From NCBI GenBank assembly GCA_964534275.1, contig CAZHQG010000003.1, positions 144,573 to 208,572 on the forward strand: a stretch of DNA of 64,000 nucleotides, read 5' to 3'. A model generated the notes under the pieces. It worked only from the letters and a program-made list of their open reading frames with translations, searched no databases and was not told the origin of the DNA. The number at the start of each line of letters is the position of its first letter. The first letter of the stretch is position 1. Of the stretch, positions 34,404-42,409 are shown piece after piece. Position numbers and translations under genes: made by a program. Origin of the DNA: HRBIN30 sp964534275. Lineage in GTDB: Bacteria > Desulfobacterota > Binatia > HRBIN30.

Positions 34404-35567
34404 TTAACCCTCGTTGCGAACTAGACCATGGGCGTCGCACGGTTCGTACAATTCTACGAACACGGTCCGCCCTCCTTCGACTTTTCGAACCAGTAACCAG
34501 TCGCCTTTGTAAGCCTTGTGATCGTACGGTCCCAGACTCATGTGGGTGCGTGCACCCCCGTTTACAGCCGGGAGCATGCGAACTCTTTCGAGCCCTTCTT
34601 TGAAGCCCCGCGGCGTCAGCAAGGGAGCGCGCAAGAGCCCCTCCGCAACCAGCGTGGCGGTGTCCCAACTCAAGGCGGTCACCGTGTGGTCGCGACGCTT
34701 GCCAAGGGCGCGCGCCACCCGATCCAATACGGGCTGCAAGCGTGGATTCTGTTCGCACATTTGATCGATTCCGTACCATCCTTCGAGAGCCGCCATCCAG
34801 TCAGGCTTCGCGTAACAAAACTGGAATGCGGTGGTCATGATTCGCGGTGGATTCCAGTCGAGTTTGGCAAACAGTGGACCGAGCAAGATCGTAGGGTAGC
34901 CGTATCCGAGGTAGGCAAGGCAATCAGGCTCTGCGGCCCGCAACTTCCGGAGGACGTTTTCCAAATTCGCTGGTGTTTGGCTCGTGTACCCCTCAGCTAC
35001 GATGTCGAGGTCGTGTCGAGCCGCAAAGTACCGGAAGTTTTGTGCATACTCGGTGCCCCCAGGGCTCAATTCGTGCATCATGGCTACCCGGCGGTACCCG
35101 CGGCGGCAAATCCAATTCGCCATGATCGCGCCTTCTTCGGCGAGACCGCCGTTGCCCAAATTGAAGCAGTACTCGCCGTGGTAGCGCTCCGTGCCGGTCC
35201 AAGTGATTGCTGGCACTCCGCACCGCTCGATCTCAGGCACGAGCGCAAGTGAGTTGTCCGTGATCAGAGGACCGATCACTCCCAAAACTCCGGCGTCGAC
35301 AAGTTCGCGATACCCGAGAATCGTGTTTCGCGCCTCCAACCTCGGAAGCCCAATGGCCTCCTTCACCACAAGTTCGACGGACCGTGGCAGTGCTGATGTT
35401 CCTTCCGCATAAGCAAACGCAAGACGCAAGGTCGCTAGAAAATCTTCCTTCGTCCCCATGTCGATGTCGATCAGAACCCCGATTTTCACCGGTGCGAATG
35501 GCAACCCATGAGGCAACGTTCGTGCCGGTGCCGAATCGGGAGCCCGCCTCTCCTCGGTGGTACCCAT
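34404..35567 (-). CDS. Periplasmic-binding-protein-fold (Peripla_BP_6/AmiC-like) ligand sensor without signal peptide
   Basis: About 387 aa from the ATG at 35567, which has a GGAGGG site. The fold is type I binding protein (branched-chain-amino-acid class): VKIGVLIDIDMG, GVLGVIGPLITDNSLALVPE, GVPAITWTGTERYHGEYCFN and YRRVAMMHELSPGG are in the expected order. No signal peptide or lipobox precedes the domain, so it probably stays in the cytoplasm, as AmiC does. No permease or ABC ATPase genes are adjacent. Its position upstream of a degenerate kinase-like gene and an NtrC-type regulator suggests a ligand-sensing role (inference). An exported form from an earlier start is not supported. Confidence 0.75.
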   Translation of the reverse strand: MGTTEERRAPDSAPARTLPHGLPFAPVKIGVLIDIDMGTKEDFLATLRLAFAYAEGTSALPRSVELVVKEAIGLPRLEARNTILGYRELVDAGVLGVIGPLITDNSLALVPEIERCGVPAITWTGTERYHGEYCFNLGNGGLAEEGAIMANWICRRGYRRVAMMHELSPGGTEYAQNFRYFAARHDLDIVAEGYTSQTPANLENVLRKLRAAEPDCLAYLGYGYPTILLGPLFAKLDWNPPRIMTTAFQFCYAKPDWMAALEGWYGIDQMCEQNPRLQPVLDRVARALGKRRDHTVTALSWDTATLVAEGLLRAPLLTPRGFKEGLERVRMLPAVNGGARTHMSLGPYDHKAYKGDWLLVRKVEGGRTVFVELYEPCDAHGLVRNEG

Positions 35568-35879
35568 CTCTCGCGATCCCTCCAAGCTCCGAACATGCCT
35601 GAAGCAGCGACTCCTGAGCAATAGTTCGGCGATGGTCTCGCGGACCGGCAAGGCAACGGTTCCACGCAATCGACCGTGCAGCCGCGATCAAGCAGCACGT
35701 TTGCTCGCCCCCACTCGCGTGCACCTCGGCCGGCGTTCCCCCAACGGGCTTGCCGTCCAGCACTTCAAGAGTCATGTCCTCGAGGCCGGACACAGTTGAC
35801 TTTCGCGCTCGATCGGGAGTACGGTTTGCGCCGCTTTGCCCCGATGTTGTGGCGCAAGGTTGGGCAAGGAGTCGGAGGA
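35568..35879. other. Divergent intergenic region between binding-protein sensor and plus-strand kinase
   Basis: About 312 bp separate the minus-strand regulatory trio from the plus-strand kinase. Open frames cross it on both strands but are extensions without homology. It should hold promoters for both directions; one candidate sigma-70-type element is listed separately for the plus strand. No convincing promoter was found for the minus strand. Confidence 0.5.
35796..35825 (+). promoter_or_regulatory. Candidate sigma-70-type promoter upstream of the plus-strand kinase gene
   Basis: TTGACT at 35796-35801 matches the -35 consensus well. The -10 candidate TACGGT at 35820-35825, after an 18-bp spacer, is weak. 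It would give a leader of roughly 45-50 bases before the GTG at 35880. Confidence 0.3.
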
Positions 35880-37676
35880 GTGGAGCGCCTACGGATTGGA
35901 GTGATCGACCGGTCTCCAAGCATTCGCGAGACAGCTGCCATCGTGCTCCACGAGCACGATGTTGCGCGCTTTGCACCGGAAGAATTTTTGCGACTCGATC
36001 AGCCGTTTGCCGGTGATCTTTTGCTTGTGGAACGCGGGTGCCTGACCACCGAGGAGCTGACCCGCTTGGCTCCCGGCGTTCCTGTGGTCTGGCTAGAAAG
36101 TACCCCTTTGGAAAACAACGCCGCACACTTCGGGGCCCTTCCGCGACCGTTTCGTCCGCAGGAGTTGCGTCGCTGGGTCCGCACATTCGCAAGCGGCCTG
36201 CAACGCGAGCGGCTAGAACTTGCCACGCTCCTGCCCTCGTTTCCGCCGCCCCTACTTCCCGCGGCAGCGATTCCCACGGTGCGGGCAGCTCTGCGCACGC
36301 AACTGCCGTTGGTGATCTACGGCGAGCAGGGCACGGGAAAATTGCGCCTCGCTCGCGCTCTTCATGCGGCCAGCGGCAATCATGTTCACGTCAAGGTCCC
36401 TGGCGCCAATTGCGATGTGCACCTTGCCGAGAAATTGCGCGGCTATCCTCCCAAAACACGGATCACGTTGTGCGTGACTGCTTTCGAGCAGCTTGCGCCG
36501 GGCAGAGAAGAATTACTGGCGGACCTTCTTCTCCAAAGCCAAGAGCAACAGACTCATCTTTGGTTTCTCGCATGCACGACAGTGTCACCCGAGATGCTCG
36601 CCGAAACCGAAGAGCGCTTCGGTGCCATCCTCCATCATGCGGCGGTCTTCACGGTCCGCTTGCCCCCACTGCGCGACCGGACTGAGGATCTTCCCGCAAT
36701 CATTTCAGCCGAAGCGGCTCGCATTGCAGCAATGCTGCGTTCAAGTCCACCAACATTTACTCCAGAGGCGTGGGAACGCCTGCTCCACTACCTGTGGTTC
36801 GGCAATCTCCCCGAGCTCGAAGCTGTTTTAGCCCGCACGATGACCCTCGTTCGCGAGCGTCCGATCCCCGCACACGCCCTTTTATTCGCACCTCCGGGAC
36901 AGTCCACCACGGCACAGGGCACAACGAAGGCCCGAAATTTCGCACCACCGAGTACCGAGGGGAAACAGTTGCCTTCGCTGTCGACGACCCAGCAGCTCGA
37001 AGTTTTGCTTCATGAACTCGCCCATGAACTAAAGAACCCACTCGTGACGATCAAAACGATCAGCCAGCATCTCGAACGCTTGCTGGGGGACGAAACCGGG
37101 CGGGAACAGGTTGCACAGTTGGCTGGCGAAGCGGTGGATCGCATGGACCGTATTCTCGACAATCTTCTGCGTTTTGCTCGCTATGGCACCCCCACCCTGG
37201 AAAAGACATCGGTCAATGCTGTGCTGGCGCCGGCCCTCGCCGAACTGGCTTCTGTGCTCTCCGAAAAACAAATCGTTTTGCACTACCTGCCTCCAGAGGG
37301 AGCGTGGATTCAGGGGGATCCGGCACAACTCACGTTTGCCTTGGAAAATTTACTTCGAGCGGTCGTGCGTGATTTGGAAGAGGGTTCCACTCTTTCGATC
37401 GAACCACTTGTAGGTTCCACCGGGATCGAAATTCGCTTTCCGCGCTCGCAAGGAGCCGTGGTCGAGCGACTTCGCCGATTTGTCGACGAGGAGGGATCGG
37501 GGAGTTCCCCTCTGGAACCCCTCGGCTTCCTGATTGCTCGGTCCCTGTTAGAGCGGAACCGTGCCACGCTCCGTGAGCAAAGCGAGGACGCCCGGTGTAC
37601 TTTGACGATCCTCTTCCCCCCTGCCACTGGAACGGAAGAAACCTATGCCGAAACGTCGCGTTTTAATCGTGGATGA
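35880..37676 (+). CDS. Histidine kinase fused to a decayed sigma-54-activator scaffold
   Basis: A 598-aa protein from the GTG at 35880 (AAGGAG eight bases upstream). Residues 1-105 are receiver-like but the phospho-acceptor Asp is Glu (DLLLVERG). Residues 125-335 resemble the AAA domain of sigma-54 activators: Walker A GEQGTGK at 148-154, LPPLRDRTEDLP at 261-272 and WFGNLPELEAVLAR are kept, while the GAFTGA loop is absent and Walker B is degenerate (VTAFEQL). A DHp domain follows with HELAHELKNPLVTI (H382). The terminal ATPase domain lacks canonical DxGxG and GLGL boxes. The partner regulator overlaps its 3' end by 32 bp. It likely phosphorylates that regulator or acts as its phosphatase (inference). 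Confidence 0.75.
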   Translation: MERLRIGVIDRSPSIRETAAIVLHEHDVARFAPEEFLRLDQPFAGDLLLVERGCLTTEELTRLAPGVPVVWLESTPLENNAAHFGALPRPFRPQELRRWVRTFASGLQRERLELATLLPSFPPPLLPAAAIPTVRAALRTQLPLVIYGEQGTGKLRLARALHAASGNHVHVKVPGANCDVHLAEKLRGYPPKTRITLCVTAFEQLAPGREELLADLLLQSQEQQTHLWFLACTTVSPEMLAETEERFGAILHHAAVFTVRLPPLRDRTEDLPAIISAEAARIAAMLRSSPPTFTPEAWERLLHYLWFGNLPELEAVLARTMTLVRERPIPAHALLFAPPGQSTTAQGTTKARNFAPPSTEGKQLPSLSTTQQLEVLLHELAHELKNPLVTIKTISQHLERLLGDETGREQVAQLAGEAVDRMDRILDNLLRFARYGTPTLEKTSVNAVLAPALAELASVLSEKQIVLHYLPPEGAWIQGDPAQLTFALENLLRAVVRDLEEGSTLSIEPLVGSTGIEIRFPRSQGAVVERLRRFVDEEGSGSSPLEPLGFLIARSLLERNRATLREQSEDARCTLTILFPPATGTEETYAETSRFNRG

Positions 37677-39036
37677 CGAACCCAGCGTGAGGCAGTCGCT
37701 CACGCTTGTGCTCAAGGACCAATACGAGGTCCTCACCGCCAGCACCGGGCACGCTGCGTTCGATATTTTAGCCACCACGCCTGTCGATGTTGTGTTGCTC
37801 GATATCCTTTTACCCGGAATCGACGGGCTCGAGGTGCTCGAAAAAATCAAAGAGCGCACCCCGTCGCCGCAAGTGATCATGTTGACAGCGACCAAGACGG
37901 TGAAAACCGCCGTCACCGCGATGAAGCTCGGTGCTTTCGACTACGTCACCAAACCGTTCGATGTCGAGGAGCTGCTCCTGCTCGTCGAGCGCGCCGTCCA
38001 ATCCAGCGCTCTGGTTCAAGAAGTCGAAGCCCTTCGCTCCGAGGTGGGGGTGCGGTACAGCTTCGAGAACATTATCGCCCGCTCCGCCAAAATGCAGGAT
38101 ATTCTGCGCACCGTGTCCCGCGTCGCCCCGCTCAAAACCACGGTGCTGATCACCGGTGAAAGCGGCACGGGCAAAGAACTGATCGCGAAAGCACTGCACT
38201 ATCACAGCCCGCGCGCCCACCGGCCCATGGTGACCCTGAACTGCGCAGCCATTCCCGAAAACCTCCTGGAGAGCGAACTTTTTGGCCACGAGCGCGGCGC
38301 CTTTACCGACGCGCACGCACGGAAACTGGGGCAGTTCGAACTCGCCGACCAAGGAACGATCTTCCTCGATGAAATTGGGGAAATGCAGCCTGCCATCCAG
38401 GCAAAGATCTTGCGCGTCTTGGAACAAGGCGAGTTTCTCCGGGTTGGGGGCAACCAGCCCATTCGCGTCGATGTGCGGGTCATTGCCGCAACGAACCGCG
38501 ACCTCAACGAGGGCATCCGGGAAGGACGGTTTCGGTCGGATCTGTACTACCGTCTAAACGTAGTCTCCATCCACATTCCTCCGCTACGCGAACGGCGTGA
38601 AGACATCGTCCCCCTGATCCGACACTTTTTGAGCCTCAAAGCAAAGGAACTCGGGATTGGCGAAAAAACCTTTTCTAATGAGGCCATGGACCTGTTGCTT
38701 GCGTATTCTTGGCCGGGGAACGTGCGCGAACTCGAAAACGTTGTGGAACGCGCCATGGTGCTTTCCGCAAATCCGGTGATGCAGCCCTCCGACCTTCCTG
38801 ACTACATCGCCAATCAAAACCGAGCAGAGTTTCATCCGGTTCAACAAAGCGTCTTGCGCGGAGAGATCCGCTTGGCCGAAGCCGTCGACCAGTTCGAAGA
38901 ACAGCTCATCCGCCGCGCCCTCGAAGAGGCTCAATACAATCAGACCCGCGCCGCCGAAATTTTGGGGACCACCCGTCGCATCTTGAAATACAAAATGGAC
39001 AAGCTGGGAATTCGCCCCGAAAGCGACTCGCTCTGA
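37645..39036 (+). CDS. Sigma-54-dependent response regulator (NtrC/AtoC type) with GAFTDA loop
   Basis: A 463-aa activator. The receiver has the acidic pocket LIVDDEP and the phospho-acceptor D53 in LLDILLPGIDG. The AAA domain has GESGTGKE (171-178), GHERGAFTDA (214-223) and TIFLDEIGEMQPAIQAKIL, then WPGNVRELENVVERA. The C-terminal Fis-type HTH is YNQTRAAEILGTTRRILKYKM. The sigma-54 contact loop is GAFTDA, not GAFTGA. Its 5' end overlaps the kinase gene by 32 bp, so the two form a pair. A perfect dyad at 39113-39141 and a sigma-54-like promoter at 39316-39331 just downstream are candidate targets. Confidence 0.92.
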   Translation: MPKRRVLIVDDEPSVRQSLTLVLKDQYEVLTASTGHAAFDILATTPVDVVLLDILLPGIDGLEVLEKIKERTPSPQVIMLTATKTVKTAVTAMKLGAFDYVTKPFDVEELLLLVERAVQSSALVQEVEALRSEVGVRYSFENIIARSAKMQDILRTVSRVAPLKTTVLITGESGTGKELIAKALHYHSPRAHRPMVTLNCAAIPENLLESELFGHERGAFTDAHARKLGQFELADQGTIFLDEIGEMQPAIQAKILRVLEQGEFLRVGGNQPIRVDVRVIAATNRDLNEGIREGRFRSDLYYRLNVVSIHIPPLRERREDIVPLIRHFLSLKAKELGIGEKTFSNEAMDLLLAYSWPGNVRELENVVERAMVLSANPVMQPSDLPDYIANQNRAEFHPVQQSVLRGEIRLAEAVDQFEEQLIRRALEEAQYNQTRAAEILGTTRRILKYKMDKLGIRPESDSL

Positions 39037-39112
39037 GTGAGTACTGCTGGCGAATCCATCAACCCGGGTCGCCGACCCGCGACAAGAAACGGCAGCGACA
39101 AGTCAGCAGCGG

Positions 39113-39141
39113 ACAATTTTGTTGCCGGTGTTCAAAATTGT
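39113..39141. promoter_or_regulatory. Perfect 9-bp inverted repeat, candidate activator-binding site
   Basis: ACAATTTTG at 39113-39121 is exactly inverted as CAAAATTGT at 39133-39141 with an 11-base loop. It is AT-rich in a GC-rich region, and its centre is about 215 bp before the start site predicted for the sigma-54-like promoter, a normal enhancer distance. A weak terminator after the upstream gene is the alternative, but no T-run follows. Confidence 0.5.
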
Positions 39142-39315
39142 TCGGGAGCCTCGGGAATTCCGCGAGATAGCCGAAATCTCCCCGTTTTCCTTTGGGCTCC
39201 ACGGTGTGCCGGGCTCATCAAGAGGAGCACGGCGGCAAGGACACCTCCCCCGGTTGCGTCGATTTTTTGATCAACTGAGCGCGCGTGTGTGAGTGCAAAG
39301 TCTACGCAAAAAGCA

Positions 39316-39331
39316 TGGCATGTTTCCTGCT
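39316..39331 (+). promoter_or_regulatory. Candidate sigma-54 (-24/-12) promoter
   Basis: TGGCATG at 39316-39322, four bases, then CTGCT at 39327-39331 matches the consensus TGGCACG-N4-TTGCW with exact GG-to-GC spacing. The predicted start near 39342 leaves a very short leader before the ATG at 39346 or 39355, so transcription may be nearly leaderless or the site may be fortuitous. Confidence 0.45.
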
Positions 39332-39345
39332 TTTCAGGCACCGCC

Positions 39346-40464
39346 ATGCACGCAATGGAACAGCGCGCCGACCGCCCGACCTTACTGGTGATCGATGACG
39401 AGTTTGGCCCTGCCGAGGCGCTGCGGATGGTCTTCCACCCGCACTATCGGGTACTCGTTGCCCACCGAGGTGACGAAGCGCTGAATCTCTTGCGGAACGA
39501 GTCGGTGGACGTTGTCACCCTCGACTTACGGATGCCGCAGATGACCGGCGTCGAGGTGCTCCGGGCGATCAAGTCGGAGTTTCCAGACGTCGAGGTCATC
39601 ATCGTGACCGCGTACGCTTCGCTGGACACTGCCCTTCAAGGTTTGCGCTGGGGAGCCTTTGATTACATCATCAAGCCATACGATGTTCCGCATATTGCGG
39701 AGCTCGTCGATCGGGCCGTGCGACGGCGCCGAGCCCGACTGCAGGGCCAGCGAACTCGGGAACATTTTCTCGGCAATGTGTCACACGAGCTACGCACCCC
39801 GCTGAGCGCAATCATCGGATACAGCTCCATCTTGAGCGAGGAGTTGGCAAACAAAATCGATCCGGAGCAACTGTCGGCACTGCAGCGCATTCAGGCCAAC
39901 GCCGTCGAGCTTTTGGATCTCATCGAGGGAATTCTCATCTTAAACGGCATCGATGCTGGCGAAATCCCTGTGGTCGTCAGCGAGTTCGATGTGCGCGATT
40001 TGGTTCGCAACGTCGTCGCGCAGTTCCAGCGATACGGGCAGGAGAAAGGCGTAGAATTCTCTTGCTCCGTACCCGATTCGCCGGTGGTTCTGCACAGCGA
40101 CGCGCAAAAAGTCCAACGGATCCTGCACGCGCTGTTAGACCACGTGCTCAAGTTCAGCACGGATGGCGGTATCACGGTGCAAGTGTCACCGGACCCGACC
40201 GGATTTGGTGCCCATATTTCCGTGAGCGACGCCGGCACAGCCATCGACCCCGAGGAACTTCAAGCGGCAATCAACGGATTTTTGGAAGACGATGCTGCTG
40301 GCAGGCGGCGGGACCGGGGTTTGGGGATCGGGTTGAGGGTCGCCGTTCAGTTTACCCGCATGCTTGGGGGTAGCATGCGAGTGGAAGCACAGCCGGGCGG
40401 CGGCACCAAGCTCACGGTCGCGGTGCCCAGCTGGCACCTGATGCCACGATCCCGCATCCATTGA
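39346..40464 (+). CDS. Receiver-histidine kinase fusion protein
   Basis: About 372 aa from the ATG at 39346 (another ATG at 39355; the true start is unclear). The receiver domain has LVIDDE, the phospho-acceptor D60 in VTLDLRMPQMTG and the conserved K110 in YIIKPYD. The DHp domain has FLGNVSHELRTPLSAII (H147). The ATPase domain is partly altered: the N-box reads ALLDHVLKFS, where the Mg/ATP-binding Asn is His, while SDAGTAI and GLGIGL resemble the G-boxes. No membrane helix is present, so it is a soluble hybrid-type kinase. It lies downstream of the sigma-54-like promoter and upstream of a hypothetical gene with a 12-bp spacer. Confidence 0.85.
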   Translation: MHAMEQRADRPTLLVIDDEFGPAEALRMVFHPHYRVLVAHRGDEALNLLRNESVDVVTLDLRMPQMTGVEVLRAIKSEFPDVEVIIVTAYASLDTALQGLRWGAFDYIIKPYDVPHIAELVDRAVRRRRARLQGQRTREHFLGNVSHELRTPLSAIIGYSSILSEELANKIDPEQLSALQRIQANAVELLDLIEGILILNGIDAGEIPVVVSEFDVRDLVRNVVAQFQRYGQEKGVEFSCSVPDSPVVLHSDAQKVQRILHALLDHVLKFSTDGGITVQVSPDPTGFGAHISVSDAGTAIDPEELQAAINGFLEDDAAGRRRDRGLGIGLRVAVQFTRMLGGSMRVEAQPGGGTKLTVAVPSWHLMPRSRIH

Positions 40465-40476
40465 GGGAGGTAGCCC

Positions 40477-41184
40477 ATGGCACCGCGAGAACCGCAACGA
40501 GTTTGGATTTGCTGTCGACTCTGCGCCGAGGCCCACCTACTGCGTACCTCGGTAGACGCCTGGCTGCCCAAGGAGGAGGAACACCAGCAGGCGGTTGTGG
40601 AGTTTCTCGAGGCTCATGCACACCATCCCGTTACTCAGTTGGTGCCGACGTCTCCAGGACGCAGCGTGTACTCTGGCCCACTGTGGGATCCGCGCACGGT
40701 GTTCCTGATCGAGGTCACTGACGGACGCGAGGTGTACGTGCTGGAAGCCCTCCGGAGCGACGTGGGAGCTCCACGCCGCTATCGTTTGCGAACAGGAAGG
40801 CTTCCGCAGCCGTGCACTCTCATCGCGATGGACACCGCTTTGGCGCTGCGGGCACTGCAGGCTGAGTTTGGCAGTGCCGTTCCTGTCGCCACTGCGCAGC
40901 GACTCGTGGAATGCGCTGCGGATGTTTTGACCCGAATTTCGCCGGTTACCATCGACCCCGCATTCGACGACGCTAACGATCCCGATCTTGCCTTTGCGGA
41001 TTGGCCAGATGCGGCGATCGAAGCCTTGGTGGTTGTAGGGCGGAAGATGCTTTCGCCTTCGCTACACCAACGTTGGCAAACGTTTCTGCGCGAGCAATGC
41101 CGCGCCACCGGAGCCTGGGCCATACAGGTACGCCAGCTTCGGAAAGAACTCTCTACTCTCGAGGGCTTACATGCCCCTCTATAA
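40477..41184 (+). CDS. Conserved-looking hypothetical protein, 235 aa
   Basis: I do not recognise this protein. The ATG at 40477 has a good GGGAGG site, and the product is soluble with no membrane helix. Near the start is ICCRLCAEAHLL with a C-x2-C pair, which might bind metal. The middle (TVFLIEVTDGREVYVLEAL) looks like a small beta sheet and the rest is helical. It lies 12 bp after the receiver-kinase gene and 32 bp before cofG, so it may belong to either unit. No function is proposed. Confidence 0.65.
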   Translation: MAPREPQRVWICCRLCAEAHLLRTSVDAWLPKEEEHQQAVVEFLEAHAHHPVTQLVPTSPGRSVYSGPLWDPRTVFLIEVTDGREVYVLEALRSDVGAPRRYRLRTGRLPQPCTLIAMDTALALRALQAEFGSAVPVATAQRLVECAADVLTRISPVTIDPAFDDANDPDLAFADWPDAAIEALVVVGRKMLSPSLHQRWQTFLREQCRATGAWAIQVRQLRKELSTLEGLHAPL

Positions 41185-41216
41185 CGGCGAACCCACATGT
41201 GGTACCTAGCGACCGC

Positions 41217-42407
41217 ATGTGGGCACACGAACCGAGTGCTGTTCTCGATACTCTTCATCGCTCCTGGCGCCGCGTACTAGCTCGTGCGCTCGATGGCGAG
41301 CCCATTTCGCGGGACGCTGCGGTGGGGCTTTTGGAAAGCCACGACCCGCAGCTTTTTGCCGCACTCGTCGCCGTGGCCGGCGAGGTCCGCAATCGGTGGA
41401 AAGGTACGGTGGTCACTTACTCGCCAAAGGTGTTTCTTCCGGTAACGAACCTTTGCCTCGACCGATGTGCCTACTGTACGTTCCGCGCTGACCCCGACGA
41501 CCCGTCGGCTTGGACGATGCCGCCCGAGGAAATACGATCCATAGCGGCGAGCGGGAAAAAATTTGGTTGTACGGAGGCGCTCCTCTGCCTTGGGGACAAG
41601 CCCGAGCGCGCCTTTAAAGCGTACCGCGCCACTTTGGCTGTGCTGGGGCACCGCACAACAATCGAGTACGTCTACCAATGCAGTCGCATTGCTCTCGAAG
41701 AAGGACTGTTCCCTCATACAAATGCCGGACTGCTCACCCGGGAAGAAATGGAATTGCTTCGACCAGTGAATCCAAGTCTCGGGCTGATGCTGGAAAACGT
41801 GTCGCCGCGGCTCCGCCAACCCGGCCAAGCGCACGCTCAAGCGCCGGACAAGGATCCCGTAAAGCGCCTACGCACAATCCAAACCGCTGGAGAGCTCCGG
41901 ATTCCTTTCACCTCAGGAATTTTGATTGGAATTGGCGAGACACCCGTGGAGATTGTCGACAGCTTGCTGACTCTCCGTCGCCTCCACGAGGAGTTCGGCC
42001 ACATCCAGGAAATCATCGTGCAAAACTTCCGTGCCAAACCCACGACACGCATGGCCAATGCACCCGAGCCCTCCAGCGTGGACACCGCGAAGACCCTCGC
42101 TATTGCGCGGCTGTTAGCGCCCACGATGAACTTGCAGGCACCGCCGAATCTCAGCCCGTATGATCACCGCCTTTTGTTAAGAGCCGGGCTCAACGACTGG
42201 GGTGGCATCTCTCCCCTGACGCCCGATTTCGTGAACCCAGAAGCACCGTGGCCGCACGTTGCCGCCCTGGAACGGATCTGTCGGGAAGAAGGCTTCCTTT
42301 TAAAACCACGGCTGCCGGTCTATCCAGAGTATCTCGTTCGCCCAGAGTTCATCGACGAGGCATTGCGCGAACGACTACTTGCCCACCCTTTTGCGAAAGG
42401 AGTTTAA
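41217..42407 (+). CDS. cofG: CofG, 7,8-didemethyl-8-hydroxy-5-deazariboflavin synthase subunit 1
   Basis: A 396-aa radical-SAM enzyme that, with CofH, makes the deazaflavin chromophore Fo of coenzyme F420. The iron-sulfur motif is CLDRCAYC (C-x3-C-x2-C). Further family blocks are GCTEALLCLGDKPE, EYVYQCSRIALEEGLFPHTNAG and VIVQNFRAKP-like IIVQNFRAKPTTRM. The ATG at 41217 has no clear ribosome site; a nearby GTG is the alternative. It is the first gene of a compact four-gene F420 operon, 2 bp from cofH. Confidence 0.95.
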   Translation: MWAHEPSAVLDTLHRSWRRVLARALDGEPISRDAAVGLLESHDPQLFAALVAVAGEVRNRWKGTVVTYSPKVFLPVTNLCLDRCAYCTFRADPDDPSAWTMPPEEIRSIAASGKKFGCTEALLCLGDKPERAFKAYRATLAVLGHRTTIEYVYQCSRIALEEGLFPHTNAGLLTREEMELLRPVNPSLGLMLENVSPRLRQPGQAHAQAPDKDPVKRLRTIQTAGELRIPFTSGILIGIGETPVEIVDSLLTLRRLHEEFGHIQEIIVQNFRAKPTTRMANAPEPSSVDTAKTLAIARLLAPTMNLQAPPNLSPYDHRLLLRAGLNDWGGISPLTPDFVNPEAPWPHVAALERICREEGFLLKPRLPVYPEYLVRPEFIDEALRERLLAHPFAKGV

Positions 42408-42409
42408 AC

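Larger units (their letters stand above)
39037..39345. other. Regulatory intergenic region between two two-component genes
   Basis: About 309 bp with no supported gene. It contains a perfect AT-rich inverted repeat (39113-39141) and, about 190 bp further on, a sigma-54-like promoter (39316-39331). The arrangement is that of an enhancer-dependent promoter region. Confidence 0.5.

Noticed and set aside
35233..36192. A 319-codon minus-strand frame across the divergent gap
   Set aside because: It is out of frame with the binding-protein gene on one side and antisense to the kinase on the other, and has no domain.
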